Source: SKVR01 sp037441525 (GTDB lineage: Bacteria > Bacteroidota > Bacteroidia > Bacteroidales > UBA7960). From it: 64,000 nt of DNA. Position 1 is the stretch's first letter; the number at the start of each line of letters is the position of its first letter. A program made the position numbers and the translations under genes. The stretch lies in NCBI GenBank assembly GCA_037441525.1, contig JBBISA010000014.1, positions 1 to 64,000 of the forward strand, given 5' to 3'. Positions 57,001 to 64,000 of this stretch are shown in pieces. Under the pieces are notes generated by a model. The model was not told the DNA's origin and did no database searches. It was given only the letters and a program-made list of their open reading frames with translations.

Positions 57001-57068
57001 GAATCATATATAAACCGGCTGAAAGGCAACCCAGAGTTGGCAACGAAGGGCCGCTAACAACATCCTGA
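54024..57068 (+). CDS. Receiver/PEP-synthase-like ATP-grasp multidomain protein 2
   Basis: The 1014-residue paralogue of the 42509 product lacks its N-terminal coiled-coil/GAF part. The pseudo-receiver (about 40-175) has FDLVITMLNVGKIDAFE, where Met105 replaces the phosphoacceptor Asp. The true receiver (about 186-335) has Glu193/Asp194, Asp263 and Lys316. A linker motif NHFSRWLKAR (377-386) is shared with the paralogue. The ATP-grasp (PPDK_N) domain shows GGKARG (448-453), VRSSSLLEDS (about 540-549), FAGVYSTY and LQIRP (808-812). The C-terminal domain contains ILIGPGRWGSSDPWLG (GPGRWG 889-894) and GTHFFQNLTSFHVGYF. Catalytic phosphohistidine and PEP barrel domains are absent. An NAD-type glutamate dehydrogenase gene follows on the same strand. 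Biochemical function is unknown. Confidence 0.88.
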   Translation: MDDNIIHINESRSKYRYNELFSTDRHEFSEISYEDLMQQRIINVLLICSNYDAFMLEEDGRINEKIFLEYTSKNLRYPPQFTHAYTSEVAFELLEKKKFDLVITMLNVGKIDAFEMAKKVKRRFTNIPIVVLTHFSREVSMKLANEDLSSIDYVFCWLGNAGLLLAIIKLIEDKMNARYDIEQKGVQAILLVEDSVRYYSSYLPTIYKVIFEQTYELMTEGLNEHRKTLRMRARPKILLAKTFDDAVALYQRYKNNLLGIISDVSYYRQGAKDKEAGIKLARLIREEGSKMPILLQSSDNWDETLMKELGVIFMNKYSQTLLVDLKHYIRDNYGFGEFVFRDPITDSEIDRANNLHSIQVKISKVDARCLQYHVSNNHFSRWLKARALFSLADVFAAKSTDDFNNVEEIRSYLIDTIANYRKTKGRGIIASHIDEYAIFTRLGDGQLGGKARGLAFIDSFINKHKLMFKWDDVMVTIPRTVVLTTDLFDEFMELNNLYEFALSEATDEEIIERFSNAGTSPRLRKHVEEICDAIKSPLAVRSSSLLEDSHYQPFAGVYSTYMISNNHYDVMIRRYQLEQAIKSVYASVFFKESKAYISATSNVIDEEKMAVVIQEVSGRSYGNRFYPAVSGVARSINFYPIEPEKYEDGIANIAFGLGKTIVEGGISLRFCPKYPQKVLQLSVPNLALTDSQKEFYALDLDPEKFHSSVDETVNLLKLRIKQVENDKALKFVASTYDYQDQIIREGLYEGGKKIITFANILKHNSFPLSEILQELLKIGQQEMNNQVEIEFSVNLDTPDNIPQTFHFLQIRPVVETQEKNLVKLEEHTNEETIVYCDHALGNGIYENLRDVVYIKPEAFDPAHTKTIAATIDRINSGFVAEKKNYILIGPGRWGSSDPWLGVPIKWSQISAALIIIESGLKNFQIDPSQGTHFFQNLTSFHVGYFTINPFNNDGYYDVDYLDRHTAVFEDTFVRHVRFSHAALVKIDGRKKKGIIYKPAERQPRVGNEGPLTTS

Positions 57069-57106
57069 AAACCCTTTCAGACCATCAAATAATTTTCTGA
57101 AAGCAC

Positions 57107-57137
57107 TTTGCCAATCAGCAAAATAAGGCTAATTTCG
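57107..57137 (+). promoter_or_regulatory. Promoter upstream of the NAD-type glutamate dehydrogenase
   Basis: TTTG at 57107-57110, a 19-nt spacer and TAATTTCG at 57130-57137 (one mismatch to TAnnTTTG) fit the Bacteroidota promoter. It lies 70 bp before the ATG at 57207, so the dehydrogenase can be expressed apart from the upstream gene. Confidence 0.5.
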
Positions 57138-57206
57138 CCCTGATTTTATTCAAAACATTTTAACACATTCACCCTAATTTATTCAAACACTTTAAACTAA
57201 TCTAAT

Positions 57207-58544
57207 ATGAACTTGGACAAGATAATGGCCGACCTGGAGAAGAAAAACCCGGGTCAACCTGAGTTCCTTCAGGCAGTGAAAGAGGTTCTTGAAACCATAG
57301 AAGACGTGGTAAAAGAAAATCCAAAGTACGAAGCCGCCAACATTATTGAACGGATTATTGAGCCCGACAGGGTAATTAAATTCAAGGTACAATGGATGGA
57401 CGACAAAGGCCACGTGCAGGTTAACCGTGGTTACCGTGTACAATTCAACAATGCCATTGGCCCTTACAAGGGTGGGCTTCGTTTCCACCCCAGTGTAACC
57501 GAAGGGGGATTAAAATTCCTTGGGTTTGAGCAGATTTTTAAAAACAGCCTTACCACATTGCCTATGGGTGGCGCCAAAGGGGGTAGCGATTTCGACCCCA
57601 AAGGAAAATCAAACGCTGAAATTATGCGCTTCTGCCAGGCTTTTATGACCGAACTGTACAAGTACATTGGCCCCGATACTGATATTCCTGCCGGCGATAT
57701 TGGCGTGGGTGGCCGCGAAATTGGTTATATGTTTGGGATGTATAAAAAACTGGTGGGCGAGCATAATGGCGTACTTACCGGCAAAGGGCGTGGTTGGGGC
57801 GGAAGCCTTATACGTCCGGAAGCAACCGGCTTTGGCAATGTGTTTTTTGCGCAGGAAATGCTTAAAACACGCGGCCATACCATGGAAGGAAAAATTGTAA
57901 CCGTATCAGGGTTTGGCAACGTATCGTGGGGCTCTATCATTAAAGCCGCACAGTTGGGCGCTAAAGTGGTTACTATTAGTGGTCCTGATGGTTATGTTTA
58001 CGATCCGGATGGTATTTCGGGCGAAAAAATTGATTACCTGCTCGAACTTCGCGCTTCTAACCAGGACATAGTTAAACCATACACCTATGAGTTCCCCAAT
58101 GCCAGGTTCTTCGAGGGCAAACGCCCTTGGGAAGTTAAGTGCGATGTGGCCCTGCCATGTGCTATTCAGAACGAGCTCAATGGTGCCGATGCCCAGCAAC
58201 TGGTTAACAACGGTGTACTGGTAGTTTCAGAAGGTGCCAACATGCCGTGTACTCCCGAAGCAATGGAAATTTTCCTTAAGAACAAAGTACTTTATGCTCC
58301 CGGAAAAGCTTCAAATGCCGGTGGTGTGGCCACATCGGGTCTCGAACAAACACAAAATGCCATGAAACTCAACTGGCAAGCCGACGAAGTGGAGGAAAAA
58401 CTCCGTCAGATAATGATAAATATCCACGATGCATGCGTTAAGTATGGCAAAGGTGAAGATGGATATGTTAATTATGTGAAGGGTGCCAATGTTGCCGGTT
58501 TCATAAAAGTGGCCGACGCAATGATAGAGCAGGGAGTAGTATAA
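57207..58544 (+). CDS. gdhB: Glutamate dehydrogenase, NAD-type
   Basis: The 445-residue hexameric enzyme shares the substrate site of its paralogue (GPYKGGLRFHPSVTEGG, PMGGAKGGSDFDPKGK, PAGDIGVGGREIGYMFG). Its coenzyme fold instead reads SGFGNVSWGSIIKAAQLGAKVVTISGPDGYVYDPDGI. That is very like the NAD enzyme of Clostridium symbiosum (SGFGNVAWG, SGPDGYIYDPEGI), so NAD use and a catabolic role are inferred. It lies 138 bp after the receiver/ATP-grasp gene and has its own promoter-like sequence. The symbol is tentative. A MITE-like element separates it from a strong terminator. Confidence 0.9.
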   Translation: MNLDKIMADLEKKNPGQPEFLQAVKEVLETIEDVVKENPKYEAANIIERIIEPDRVIKFKVQWMDDKGHVQVNRGYRVQFNNAIGPYKGGLRFHPSVTEGGLKFLGFEQIFKNSLTTLPMGGAKGGSDFDPKGKSNAEIMRFCQAFMTELYKYIGPDTDIPAGDIGVGGREIGYMFGMYKKLVGEHNGVLTGKGRGWGGSLIRPEATGFGNVFFAQEMLKTRGHTMEGKIVTVSGFGNVSWGSIIKAAQLGAKVVTISGPDGYVYDPDGISGEKIDYLLELRASNQDIVKPYTYEFPNARFFEGKRPWEVKCDVALPCAIQNELNGADAQQLVNNGVLVVSEGANMPCTPEAMEIFLKNKVLYAPGKASNAGGVATSGLEQTQNAMKLNWQADEVEEKLRQIMINIHDACVKYGKGEDGYVNYVKGANVAGFIKVADAMIEQGVV

Positions 58545-58564
58545 CTGCCCTAAAAACAATTATA

Positions 58565-58792
58565 CCCGGATTAGTCATTAGGAATGCAATGAACTAATGA
58601 CTAAGCCGGGTTTAACCCTACCGGATGGCCGGTACAGGCTGCTTTAGAAAAACTTAATTTGAAAGCATCTTTGATTACAATTATTAGTATTTATTTAGCG
58701 ATTTGTCAAAATAGAAGTCACATAATCAATAACTTAAGACTATAATTTTCTAATAACGGTCATTAGAAAAAACGGCTAAAGACAAATTTGGG
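58565..58792 (+). repeat. MITE-like element, copy A (228 bp)
   Basis: The terminal inverted repeats read CCCGGATTAGTCATTA (from 58565) and, inward from 58792, CCCAAATTTGTCTTTA. An inner hairpin (ATTAGTCATTAG with CTAATGACTAA, 58570-58604) sits next to the left end. It resembles the element at 299-527 in opposite orientation over its whole length, with matching ends. No open frame. It lies 20 bp after the gdh stop and before the terminator at 58806. Confidence 0.75.
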
Positions 58793-58805
58793 TTAAATAT
58801 ATATT

Positions 58806-58840
58806 GGCTGCTCAGCAATGGGCAGCCTTTTTTTTTTTTT
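58806..58840 (+). terminator. Intrinsic terminator downstream of the second glutamate dehydrogenase
   Basis: GGCTGC (58806-58811) pairs with GCAGCC (58822-58827), followed by 13 T. It is the likely original terminator of the dehydrogenase gene, now 262 bp from its stop codon because of the intervening repeat element. Nothing is recognised between 58841 and 59010. Confidence 0.75.
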
Positions 58841-59010
58841 GACCTATGGTCGGGTGGCAAAAGGGGTGTGTTCTTCAGTAACAAAAGGAGAACATTGCAC
58901 TTTCAATGTTTCTTTAAGCATCAGCTAATGGCTGAATTATGTTTGCGGTTTGTAATTGGGGGTGATAAATGGAACGATGGTTAACAAACATTCAGGCCAG
59001 GGCACAAAAA

Positions 59011-61056
59011 CTATTTTTTAAAATAGTGTTGATAATGCCCAGTAAAAAAAGTCTTCAACCATATCAAATAGCATATATACCTGAATATTAAATCCATTTT
59101 CCGGAAATGAAGGGGTGAGGAAAAAATAGTATCCCATTCTTTCTCAAGCTTTACCTTGTTAACAGCAGAAATATGGTCGAGGTCTTTAAGACTCAGGAAT
59201 TTGTTTTTCAATGCTGCTGATGTTTCCATGAGCCATTGGGTTTGTGGTACAGAAAATCCTTTTTTGTCGGTTCTGAGCCTGATGGCATCGGGTACAATTC
59301 CTTTTATGGCTTCCCTGAGAATATATTTGCTCCAGCCATTGTGTATCTTGTAGCTTCCTGGCAAGGAAAATAGGTATTCTATGAGGTGAATATCATCAGA
59401 AAAAGGGGTTCGCGATTCGATGGAGTATTGCATAGAGCAGCGGTCTTCCCATCGCAGAAGATTTTTAAGGTAATAGTTAGTGCAATAATCCCCAAGTGCT
59501 TCATTGAGCGACTTCATCGTCAACTCCCCCGAAAACTGGATTTGCAACCTGTTTTCTTTTAAAAATTGGGAGTTGAAAAGGGAAAATTCGTTTTTGGTTG
59601 CCAGTGAAAGTTCTTTTTTGAGCCGGGAACCAAATGTTTTATCGGCCGTTAGTTTTAGCACCGAACCCATTATCGATTTCGCATTGGTCGGACTGTTTCC
59701 AAGGGAGTTCAGTTCTTTTAAAAGCCTTCTGATGTTAAAACTGCCAAGCAGTTGCCCAAACCATGCTGTATAGAAGTGCTGATATCCGGCAAACAATTCA
59801 TCACCCCCCTGCCCGTCGAGCAATATACTGATGTTGTTATTGCGGGCCAGACGCATTACGCGGTTCTGGGCGTAGGTGCTGGTACTGTATAATGGTATAT
59901 CCTGGTAATAGATAATATCATCAAGGTCGCTTGCAAGGGTTTCCGAAGTTACTTCATCCCGAAACCATTCTACCCCTGCATGTCTGGCAATAACAGATGC
60001 CCATTGCGATTCGTCAGAATCAGATCGGTTTGCAGCGGTAAATGCTTTTATTCCAAGGCTAAGCTGGCTGAAATGTTCGTGATTGTTCATTTGCGATGCC
60101 AGAGTAACAATGGTACTGCTATCGAGTCCGCCACTAAGGCAGAAACCTACCGGAATATCGCTTCGCATGCGCAATCGGATGGCATTTTCAGTAAGTCTGA
60201 AAACTTCATCTTTGGCTTCATGAAAATCTGCCGGCTCGAAACCTGTATTGCCCGGAGTTACAGCCAGGGTATAATAGCGTTCCAGATGCAAACGGTTATC
60301 GGTAAGGTTGTAAATAAAGAAATGAGAGGGATGCAATTCAAAAATATTTCTGAAAAAACCTTCTGTTTCCTTTTCGACCAGCCCATAGGCCAAATGGGGA
60401 AAAATAGCCTTTTCGTTCACTTCAGCTTTGAGCGATGGGACTTCGAGCAATGCTTTGTGTTCGGATGCAAATGCAAAATGATGATTGTTAAGGACATAAT
60501 ACAGAGGCTTTACTCCCAGACGGTCGCGGGCACCAAACAGTATATGCCTTACAGGGTCGTAAATAACAAAGGCCCACATGCCATTAAACATCCCCAAACA
60601 TCTGGTACCTGATTCAATGTAGGCTTTAAGAAGCACCTCCATATCAGATGCAGAAGTGAATTGTATCCCCATACCAGCCATTTGTTTCTTTATTTCAATA
60701 TAATTGTATATTTCGCCATTGCAAACCATCCAGTATTGGTTTTCATGACCAGAACAAATGGGTTGGTGCCCGCCATCGGTAAGATCGATGATTGAAAGTC
60801 TTCTGTGGCCCATAGCCAGTGATGCATTGGCACAGGTATCATCCAGAACATGAAAACGGGGAGCATAATTGCGGGATGATTGCCATGAAATGGGGCTGGT
60901 ATCGCTGCCTCCGGCTACAAGAATCTTTTTATTATCCAAAAACACATATCCTTCATCATCGGGTCCGCGATGCGCTAGCCGGGTGGTCATACGATGGATA
61001 ACCTGGTGAATATTTCCAGTATTTTCTTTGCTTAGTATTCCTGCTATTCCGCACAT
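59011..61056 (-). CDS. asnB: Asparagine synthase, glutamine-hydrolysing
   Basis: The 681-residue two-domain enzyme has the catalytic Cys2 of the N-terminal glutaminase (MCGIAGILS), RLAHRGPDDEG and GHRRLSIIDLTDGGHQPI. The synthetase domain (about 240 on) has the PP-loop SGGLDSSTIV and LLDGQGGDELFAGYQHFY. It converts aspartate and glutamine to asparagine with ATP. The next upstream gene is a glycosyltransferase. AsnB-type proteins in polysaccharide clusters often amidate sugar acids, so a glycan-modification role is as likely as amino-acid supply. A TAnnTTTG element lies 34 bp before its start. Confidence 0.93.
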   Translation of the reverse strand: MCGIAGILSKENTGNIHQVIHRMTTRLAHRGPDDEGYVFLDNKKILVAGGSDTSPISWQSSRNYAPRFHVLDDTCANASLAMGHRRLSIIDLTDGGHQPICSGHENQYWMVCNGEIYNYIEIKKQMAGMGIQFTSASDMEVLLKAYIESGTRCLGMFNGMWAFVIYDPVRHILFGARDRLGVKPLYYVLNNHHFAFASEHKALLEVPSLKAEVNEKAIFPHLAYGLVEKETEGFFRNIFELHPSHFFIYNLTDNRLHLERYYTLAVTPGNTGFEPADFHEAKDEVFRLTENAIRLRMRSDIPVGFCLSGGLDSSTIVTLASQMNNHEHFSQLSLGIKAFTAANRSDSDESQWASVIARHAGVEWFRDEVTSETLASDLDDIIYYQDIPLYSTSTYAQNRVMRLARNNNISILLDGQGGDELFAGYQHFYTAWFGQLLGSFNIRRLLKELNSLGNSPTNAKSIMGSVLKLTADKTFGSRLKKELSLATKNEFSLFNSQFLKENRLQIQFSGELTMKSLNEALGDYCTNYYLKNLLRWEDRCSMQYSIESRTPFSDDIHLIEYLFSLPGSYKIHNGWSKYILREAIKGIVPDAIRLRTDKKGFSVPQTQWLMETSAALKNKFLSLKDLDHISAVNKVKLEKEWDTIFSSPLHFRKMDLIFRYICYLIWLKTFFTGHYQHYFKK

Positions 61057-61089
61057 TTCAGGGGGTTAAGGGTGTTGATTTTTACGGCC

Positions 61090-61097
61090 CAAAAATA
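61090..61097 (-). promoter_or_regulatory. -7 promoter element upstream of asnB
   Basis: The minus strand reads TATTTTTG, matching TAnnTTTG, 34 bp before the ATG at 61056 and inside the 60-bp gap after the glycosyltransferase gene. Confidence 0.45.
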
Positions 61098-61116
61098 GTC
61101 TTTCCTTCTATTCTGT

Positions 61117-62292
61117 TTATTTATTAATGATGGAATTATATAAATCAATATATTGTTGGGCAATTTTTTCACGGGCGAAGTTTTCGACAGCATAGTTGCG
61201 GATGAGGCTTGGAGAATATTGCTGATGGTTGCGCCGCATTTCAATTATTGCAGTTGCCAGTAATTCGGGTTGATCGGGTTCGACAATCCGGCCTGTTTCA
61301 GGAATAATAAAGCTTTCGGGTCCGCCCGAACGCCCTGCAATTACCGGCAGCCCTGTTGCCATTGCTTCAATAAAAGGTACTCCAAAAGCTTCAAAACGGC
61401 TTGGCAATACAAACAGATCGGCCTTTTGCATTTCGTGGAGTACTTGTTGGCGATTAAGCATGCCAAGGAATTTTACGCTGCCTTCCAGACCATGATTGAT
61501 GGCAAATTTTTCCAAATGTTTACGTTCGCGTCCTTCGCCACCTATATATAGCTCAAATTCACCAAACATTTCCTTTTCAAGATAATACATGGCATGCAAC
61601 AAGGTATCCAGGCCTTTCGATGGTCGCATACTGGCAAGCGAGAAGAGTCGGAAAACCTTTGCCAGAGGACTTTGCACAACTGGAGGAACAAAGAAATCGC
61701 AATCGACCATATTATGGATGACGCTAAGTTTCTCGGCTGCCCGTGCATACAGATCGATGATTTTTGGGTGCAACGAATCACTCACCGTTACGATGGCTGA
61801 GGCAAGTTTAAAAGCCTCTTCGAGGGGGCCGTTATACCATGGGGAGAAAAGTTTGCGGGCTTCGCGTGTGTTATAGACAAACCGGCTGCGATGTTCGGTA
61901 ATTACATAAGGCACTTTGTAGCGCTTATATACCTGCGATGCTACCACCCCAGCCCATAAGCTGCTGTGAACCTGTATAATATCAGGATGCCCGCAATCCC
62001 TGATATATTGGTCGTAAAAGGAGAGCATAGTGCGCACCCACGACTGATAATTGAGTTTTTCTGAAAAGGGAAAAACCGGGTAAGAACGGATGTACTCTCT
62101 AATATGGTCCTGCCGGCAAACTTTCATGGTTTGGCGGGTGGTGCGCTGCAATGGATAATTATCCCTTATTCCTGTATTGATGCCGGCAAGCACATCTACC
62201 TGCAACCCCTGTGCGGCAAGGGCAATGGCGTGCTCTTTAAAAAACCACCCCCCATTGGGTGGATACCATGACGGAATCTCAAGAATTTTCAT
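61117..62292 (-). CDS. Glycosyltransferase family 4 protein
   Basis: The 391-residue GT-B enzyme has the N-terminal Gly-rich start IPSWYPPNGGWFFKEHAIAL, the helix segment IQVHSSLWAGVVASQVYKRY and VITEHRSRF. The donor domain shows RPSKGLDTLLHAM and VLPSRFEAFGVPFIEAMATGLPVIA (E-x7-E). It transfers a sugar from a nucleotide donor during surface glycan assembly. It is followed by asnB after 60 bp on the same strand, a small glycan cluster with the flippase operon at 31-33 kb as a possible partner. The acceptor is unknown. Confidence 0.9.
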   Translation of the reverse strand: MKILEIPSWYPPNGGWFFKEHAIALAAQGLQVDVLAGINTGIRDNYPLQRTTRQTMKVCRQDHIREYIRSYPVFPFSEKLNYQSWVRTMLSFYDQYIRDCGHPDIIQVHSSLWAGVVASQVYKRYKVPYVITEHRSRFVYNTREARKLFSPWYNGPLEEAFKLASAIVTVSDSLHPKIIDLYARAAEKLSVIHNMVDCDFFVPPVVQSPLAKVFRLFSLASMRPSKGLDTLLHAMYYLEKEMFGEFELYIGGEGRERKHLEKFAINHGLEGSVKFLGMLNRQQVLHEMQKADLFVLPSRFEAFGVPFIEAMATGLPVIAGRSGGPESFIIPETGRIVEPDQPELLATAIIEMRRNHQQYSPSLIRNYAVENFAREKIAQQYIDLYNSIINK

Positions 62293-62515
62293 TTAAACAT
62301 TTATTACAGTCTGCACAAGTATAGTTGCTTGTGAAGATTTTCCTTTTTGTCGGCTTAGTCCTGTGCTTTATAAACTGGATTGAATGTTTACAAAAATACC
62401 ATGTTTTACCAATAATTCTAAAAATCCTTTACTCTTCTGCCTTAATAACAGCTATATATATTTTTTTGAAATGTTGAAAAAAATACCGTAATTGCAGCCC
62501 AAATCAAAACACACT

Positions 62516-63550
62516 ATGACAACACGAAGAATAACCACCCTCACCCAGTTTATTGTGGAGCGGCAGGCACAGTATCCGCAAGCCAAGGGTGCCCTTACCC
62601 GATTATTGAATGACATTGCCACTGCCGCAAAAATTGTAAACCGCGAAATAAATGCTGCCGGCCTGGTTGATATCCTGGGCTTTGAAGGTAGTGATAATGT
62701 GCAAGGTGAAGCCCAGAAGAAACTCGATGTATATGCCAACGAAAGATTTATTGAAGCCTTAAAAGGGGGAGGTGAATGTTGTGCTATTGCCTCTGAAGAA
62801 AACGAGAAAATCATTTCGTTTCAGAACGAATTCTCTGAAATGGGGAAATATGTAGTGGCTATCGATCCTTTGGATGGTAGCAGCAACATTGAAGCCAATG
62901 TATCTATCGGTACCGTTTTCTCTATTTACCGTCGGCGCACCGAAATAGGTGGAGGAAAACTGGAAGATATGCTTCAGCCAGGGGTAAATATTGTTGCTGC
63001 CGGATATGTTATTTATGGTTCGTCTACCATGCTGGTATATTCTACCGGGCACGGCGTAAATGGTTTTACCCTCGATCCCAGTGTGGGGATTTTCTGCCTT
63101 TCGCACCCCGATATGCGCTATCCTGAAACATCAAATATTTATTCTATCAATGAGGGGAATTATATTTATTTTCCCGATGGGGTAAAGAAATTCATTAAGT
63201 ATTGCCAGGCCGAAGATGCCGCCACCTTCAGGCCTTATACTGCCCGCCATATTGGTTCATTGGTAGCCGATTTTCATCGCAATCTTATCAAAGGTGGAAT
63301 TTTTTTGTATCCTGGCACTTCCAAACTTCCCAATGGAAAATTAAGACTGCTCTACGAGTGTAATCCTGTTGCATTTATTGCCGAACAGGCAGGAGGAAAA
63401 GCATCTGACGGATTCAGACGGATAATGGAAATTGAGCCCAAAACATTGCATCAACGTTCGCCCTTGTTCATTGGCCCAAAGTGGATGGTTGAGAAAGTTG
63501 AAGAATATATGAAGCAATGCTCTTCGAAAGAAGAAAAAAAACTGGTGTAA
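62516..63550 (+). CDS. fbp: Fructose-1,6-bisphosphatase, class I
   Basis: The 344-residue gluconeogenic enzyme removes the C1 phosphate from fructose 1,6-bisphosphate. The metal/active site shows CAIASEENE and VAIDPLDGSSNIEANVSIGTVFSIY, with the substrate site in RYIGSLVADFHRNLIKGGIFLYP-like sequence (here ARHIGSLVADFHRNL) and YECNPVAFIAEQAGG. The start at ATG 62516 (MTTRRITTLTQFIVE) fits the family; a TTG at 62492 is upstream in frame but less likely. It lies upstream of mfd on the same strand, with a promoter between them. Confidence 0.95.
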   Translation: MTTRRITTLTQFIVERQAQYPQAKGALTRLLNDIATAAKIVNREINAAGLVDILGFEGSDNVQGEAQKKLDVYANERFIEALKGGGECCAIASEENEKIISFQNEFSEMGKYVVAIDPLDGSSNIEANVSIGTVFSIYRRRTEIGGGKLEDMLQPGVNIVAAGYVIYGSSTMLVYSTGHGVNGFTLDPSVGIFCLSHPDMRYPETSNIYSINEGNYIYFPDGVKKFIKYCQAEDAATFRPYTARHIGSLVADFHRNLIKGGIFLYPGTSKLPNGKLRLLYECNPVAFIAEQAGGKASDGFRRIMEIEPKTLHQRSPLFIGPKWMVEKVEEYMKQCSSKEEKKLV

Positions 63551-63561
63551 GCTCTCCCTTA

Positions 63562-63592
63562 TTGCCAATAAGGTGGGTTATGAATATCTTTG
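63562..63592 (+). promoter_or_regulatory. Promoter upstream of mfd
   Basis: TTG at 63562-63564, a 20-nt spacer and TATCTTTG at 63585-63592 match the Bacteroidota -33/-7 promoter. The leader to the GTG start at 63616 would be about 17 nt. Confidence 0.65.
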
Positions 63593-63615
63593 CAATCTTT
63601 TTATCATAACCCCTG

Positions 63616-64000
63616 GTGAAACCTTCTGAATTAATTCTCAGGTTTAAAGATTGCGACATTGTTAAGGACCTGGTAACGGTACTTAAAGAAAGTAGTATTC
63701 AGTTTATTACCCTTTCGGGCATGACGGGTTCGTCGGTGCCTTTGGTGGCAGCGGCAGCTTATCGTTCGGCTCCCAAACCCTTTGTGTTCATTCTTTCGTC
63801 GCGCGAGGATGCAGCTTATTTCTTTAATGATCTGGAGAATCTGCTGGAAGAAAAGGAACTCCCTTACGAAAAAAGGTCTGTTTTTCTATTCCCCTCATCC
63901 TACAAAAAGCCTTACCAAACCGCAGAAACAGACAACGCCAACGTTTTGCTCCGTTCGGAGGTGGTGAACCGGCTGTTGGCAGAAACCAAAAAGTTTATTG
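63616..64000 (+). CDS. mfd: Transcription-repair coupling factor, N-terminal part
   Basis: An open frame of 128 codons from GTG 63616 runs off the right edge. The translation (LSGMTGSSVPLVAAAAYRS, FILSSREDAAYFFNDLENLL, LFPSSYKKPYQTAETDNANV, LLRSEVVNRL) matches the N-terminal UvrB-homology module of Mfd as found in Bacteroidota. Mfd displaces stalled RNA polymerase and recruits UvrA. No ATG is found at the expected point; the GTG directly follows the mfd promoter. Gene identity is fairly firm although only about the first tenth is seen. Confidence 0.82.
   Translation, partial: MKPSELILRFKDCDIVKDLVTVLKESSIQFITLSGMTGSSVPLVAAAAYRSAPKPFVFILSSREDAAYFFNDLENLLEEKELPYEKRSVFLFPSSYKKPYQTAETDNANVLLRSEVVNRLLAETKKFI

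Noticed and set aside
63782..63967. Short plus-strand frame inside the right edge
   Set aside because: It is out of frame with the mfd coding sequence, which covers the same DNA with clear homology.

Overview
The window looks like a chromosomal segment of a Bacteroidota bacterium, probably a free-living or anaerobic Bacteroidales-type organism. Several independent signs agree: a TonB-dependent receptor with DUF4249 lipoproteins, a type IX secretion (T9SS) C-terminal sorting domain, BACON and BatA domains, a Nudix-type AraR regulator, and many matches to the Bacteroidota -7 promoter element TAnnTTTG just upstream of genes. No tRNA, rRNA, CRISPR array, intact transposase or prophage is visible.

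Layout. 0.6-7.5 kb (minus): a lipoprotein, a flavodiiron protein and topoisomerase IV subunit A in one operon, then a BatA/VWA membrane protein. 7.6-8.3 kb: a decayed beta-helix gene running into a dispersed repeat. 9.0-13.5 kb (plus): DEAD-box helicase, a small secreted protein, an M28 peptidase and a TspO-like membrane protein. 13.5-18.5 kb (minus): an AT-rich DUF4249/TonB-receptor locus in which three of four genes carry lesions. 18.6 kb: a predicted small RNA. 19.0-24.4 kb (plus): a complete tripartite RND efflux operon. 24.9-31.0 kb: an rRNA/tRNA methyltransferase, an unknown protein, a secreted EEP-family protein, a small basic protein and a hybrid histidine kinase. 31.3-33.7 kb (plus): a glycosyltransferase and a flippase. 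33.7-40.4 kb (minus): an L-arabinose regulon (transporter, AraR, AraA, AraD, AraB). 40.9-46.2 kb: an NADP-type glutamate dehydrogenase divergent from a large receiver/ATP-grasp protein. 46.3-53.5 kb (minus): a BACON-SUMF1 lipoprotein, a T9SS-sorted protein and a giant C10 peptidase/LRR/metalloprotease-like protein. 54.0-58.5 kb (plus): a second receiver/ATP-grasp protein followed by an NAD-type glutamate dehydrogenase. 59.0-62.3 kb (minus): asparagine synthase and a glycosyltransferase. 62.5-64.0 kb (plus): fructose-1,6-bisphosphatase and the start of mfd.

The most interesting signal is the repeated pairing of a glutamate dehydrogenase with an uncharacterised protein made of a pseudo-receiver (phosphoacceptor Asp replaced by Met), an intact receiver, a PEP-synthase-type ATP-grasp domain without the phosphohistidine and PEP-binding domains, and a conserved C-terminal domain carrying GPGRWG. 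The two pairs appear to have different coenzyme specificities (NADP-like and NAD-like), which suggests a nitrogen/carbon-balance module.

Intergenic DNA is rich in dispersed repeats: a 228/229-bp MITE-like element in two copies, a hairpin element with CCCCGGGTT/AACCCGGGG in three copies, arrays of a 15-mer resembling TCGGATTGTTGATTA, and a GTCAG...CTGAC palindrome family that even supplies the C-terminal codons of two convergent genes.
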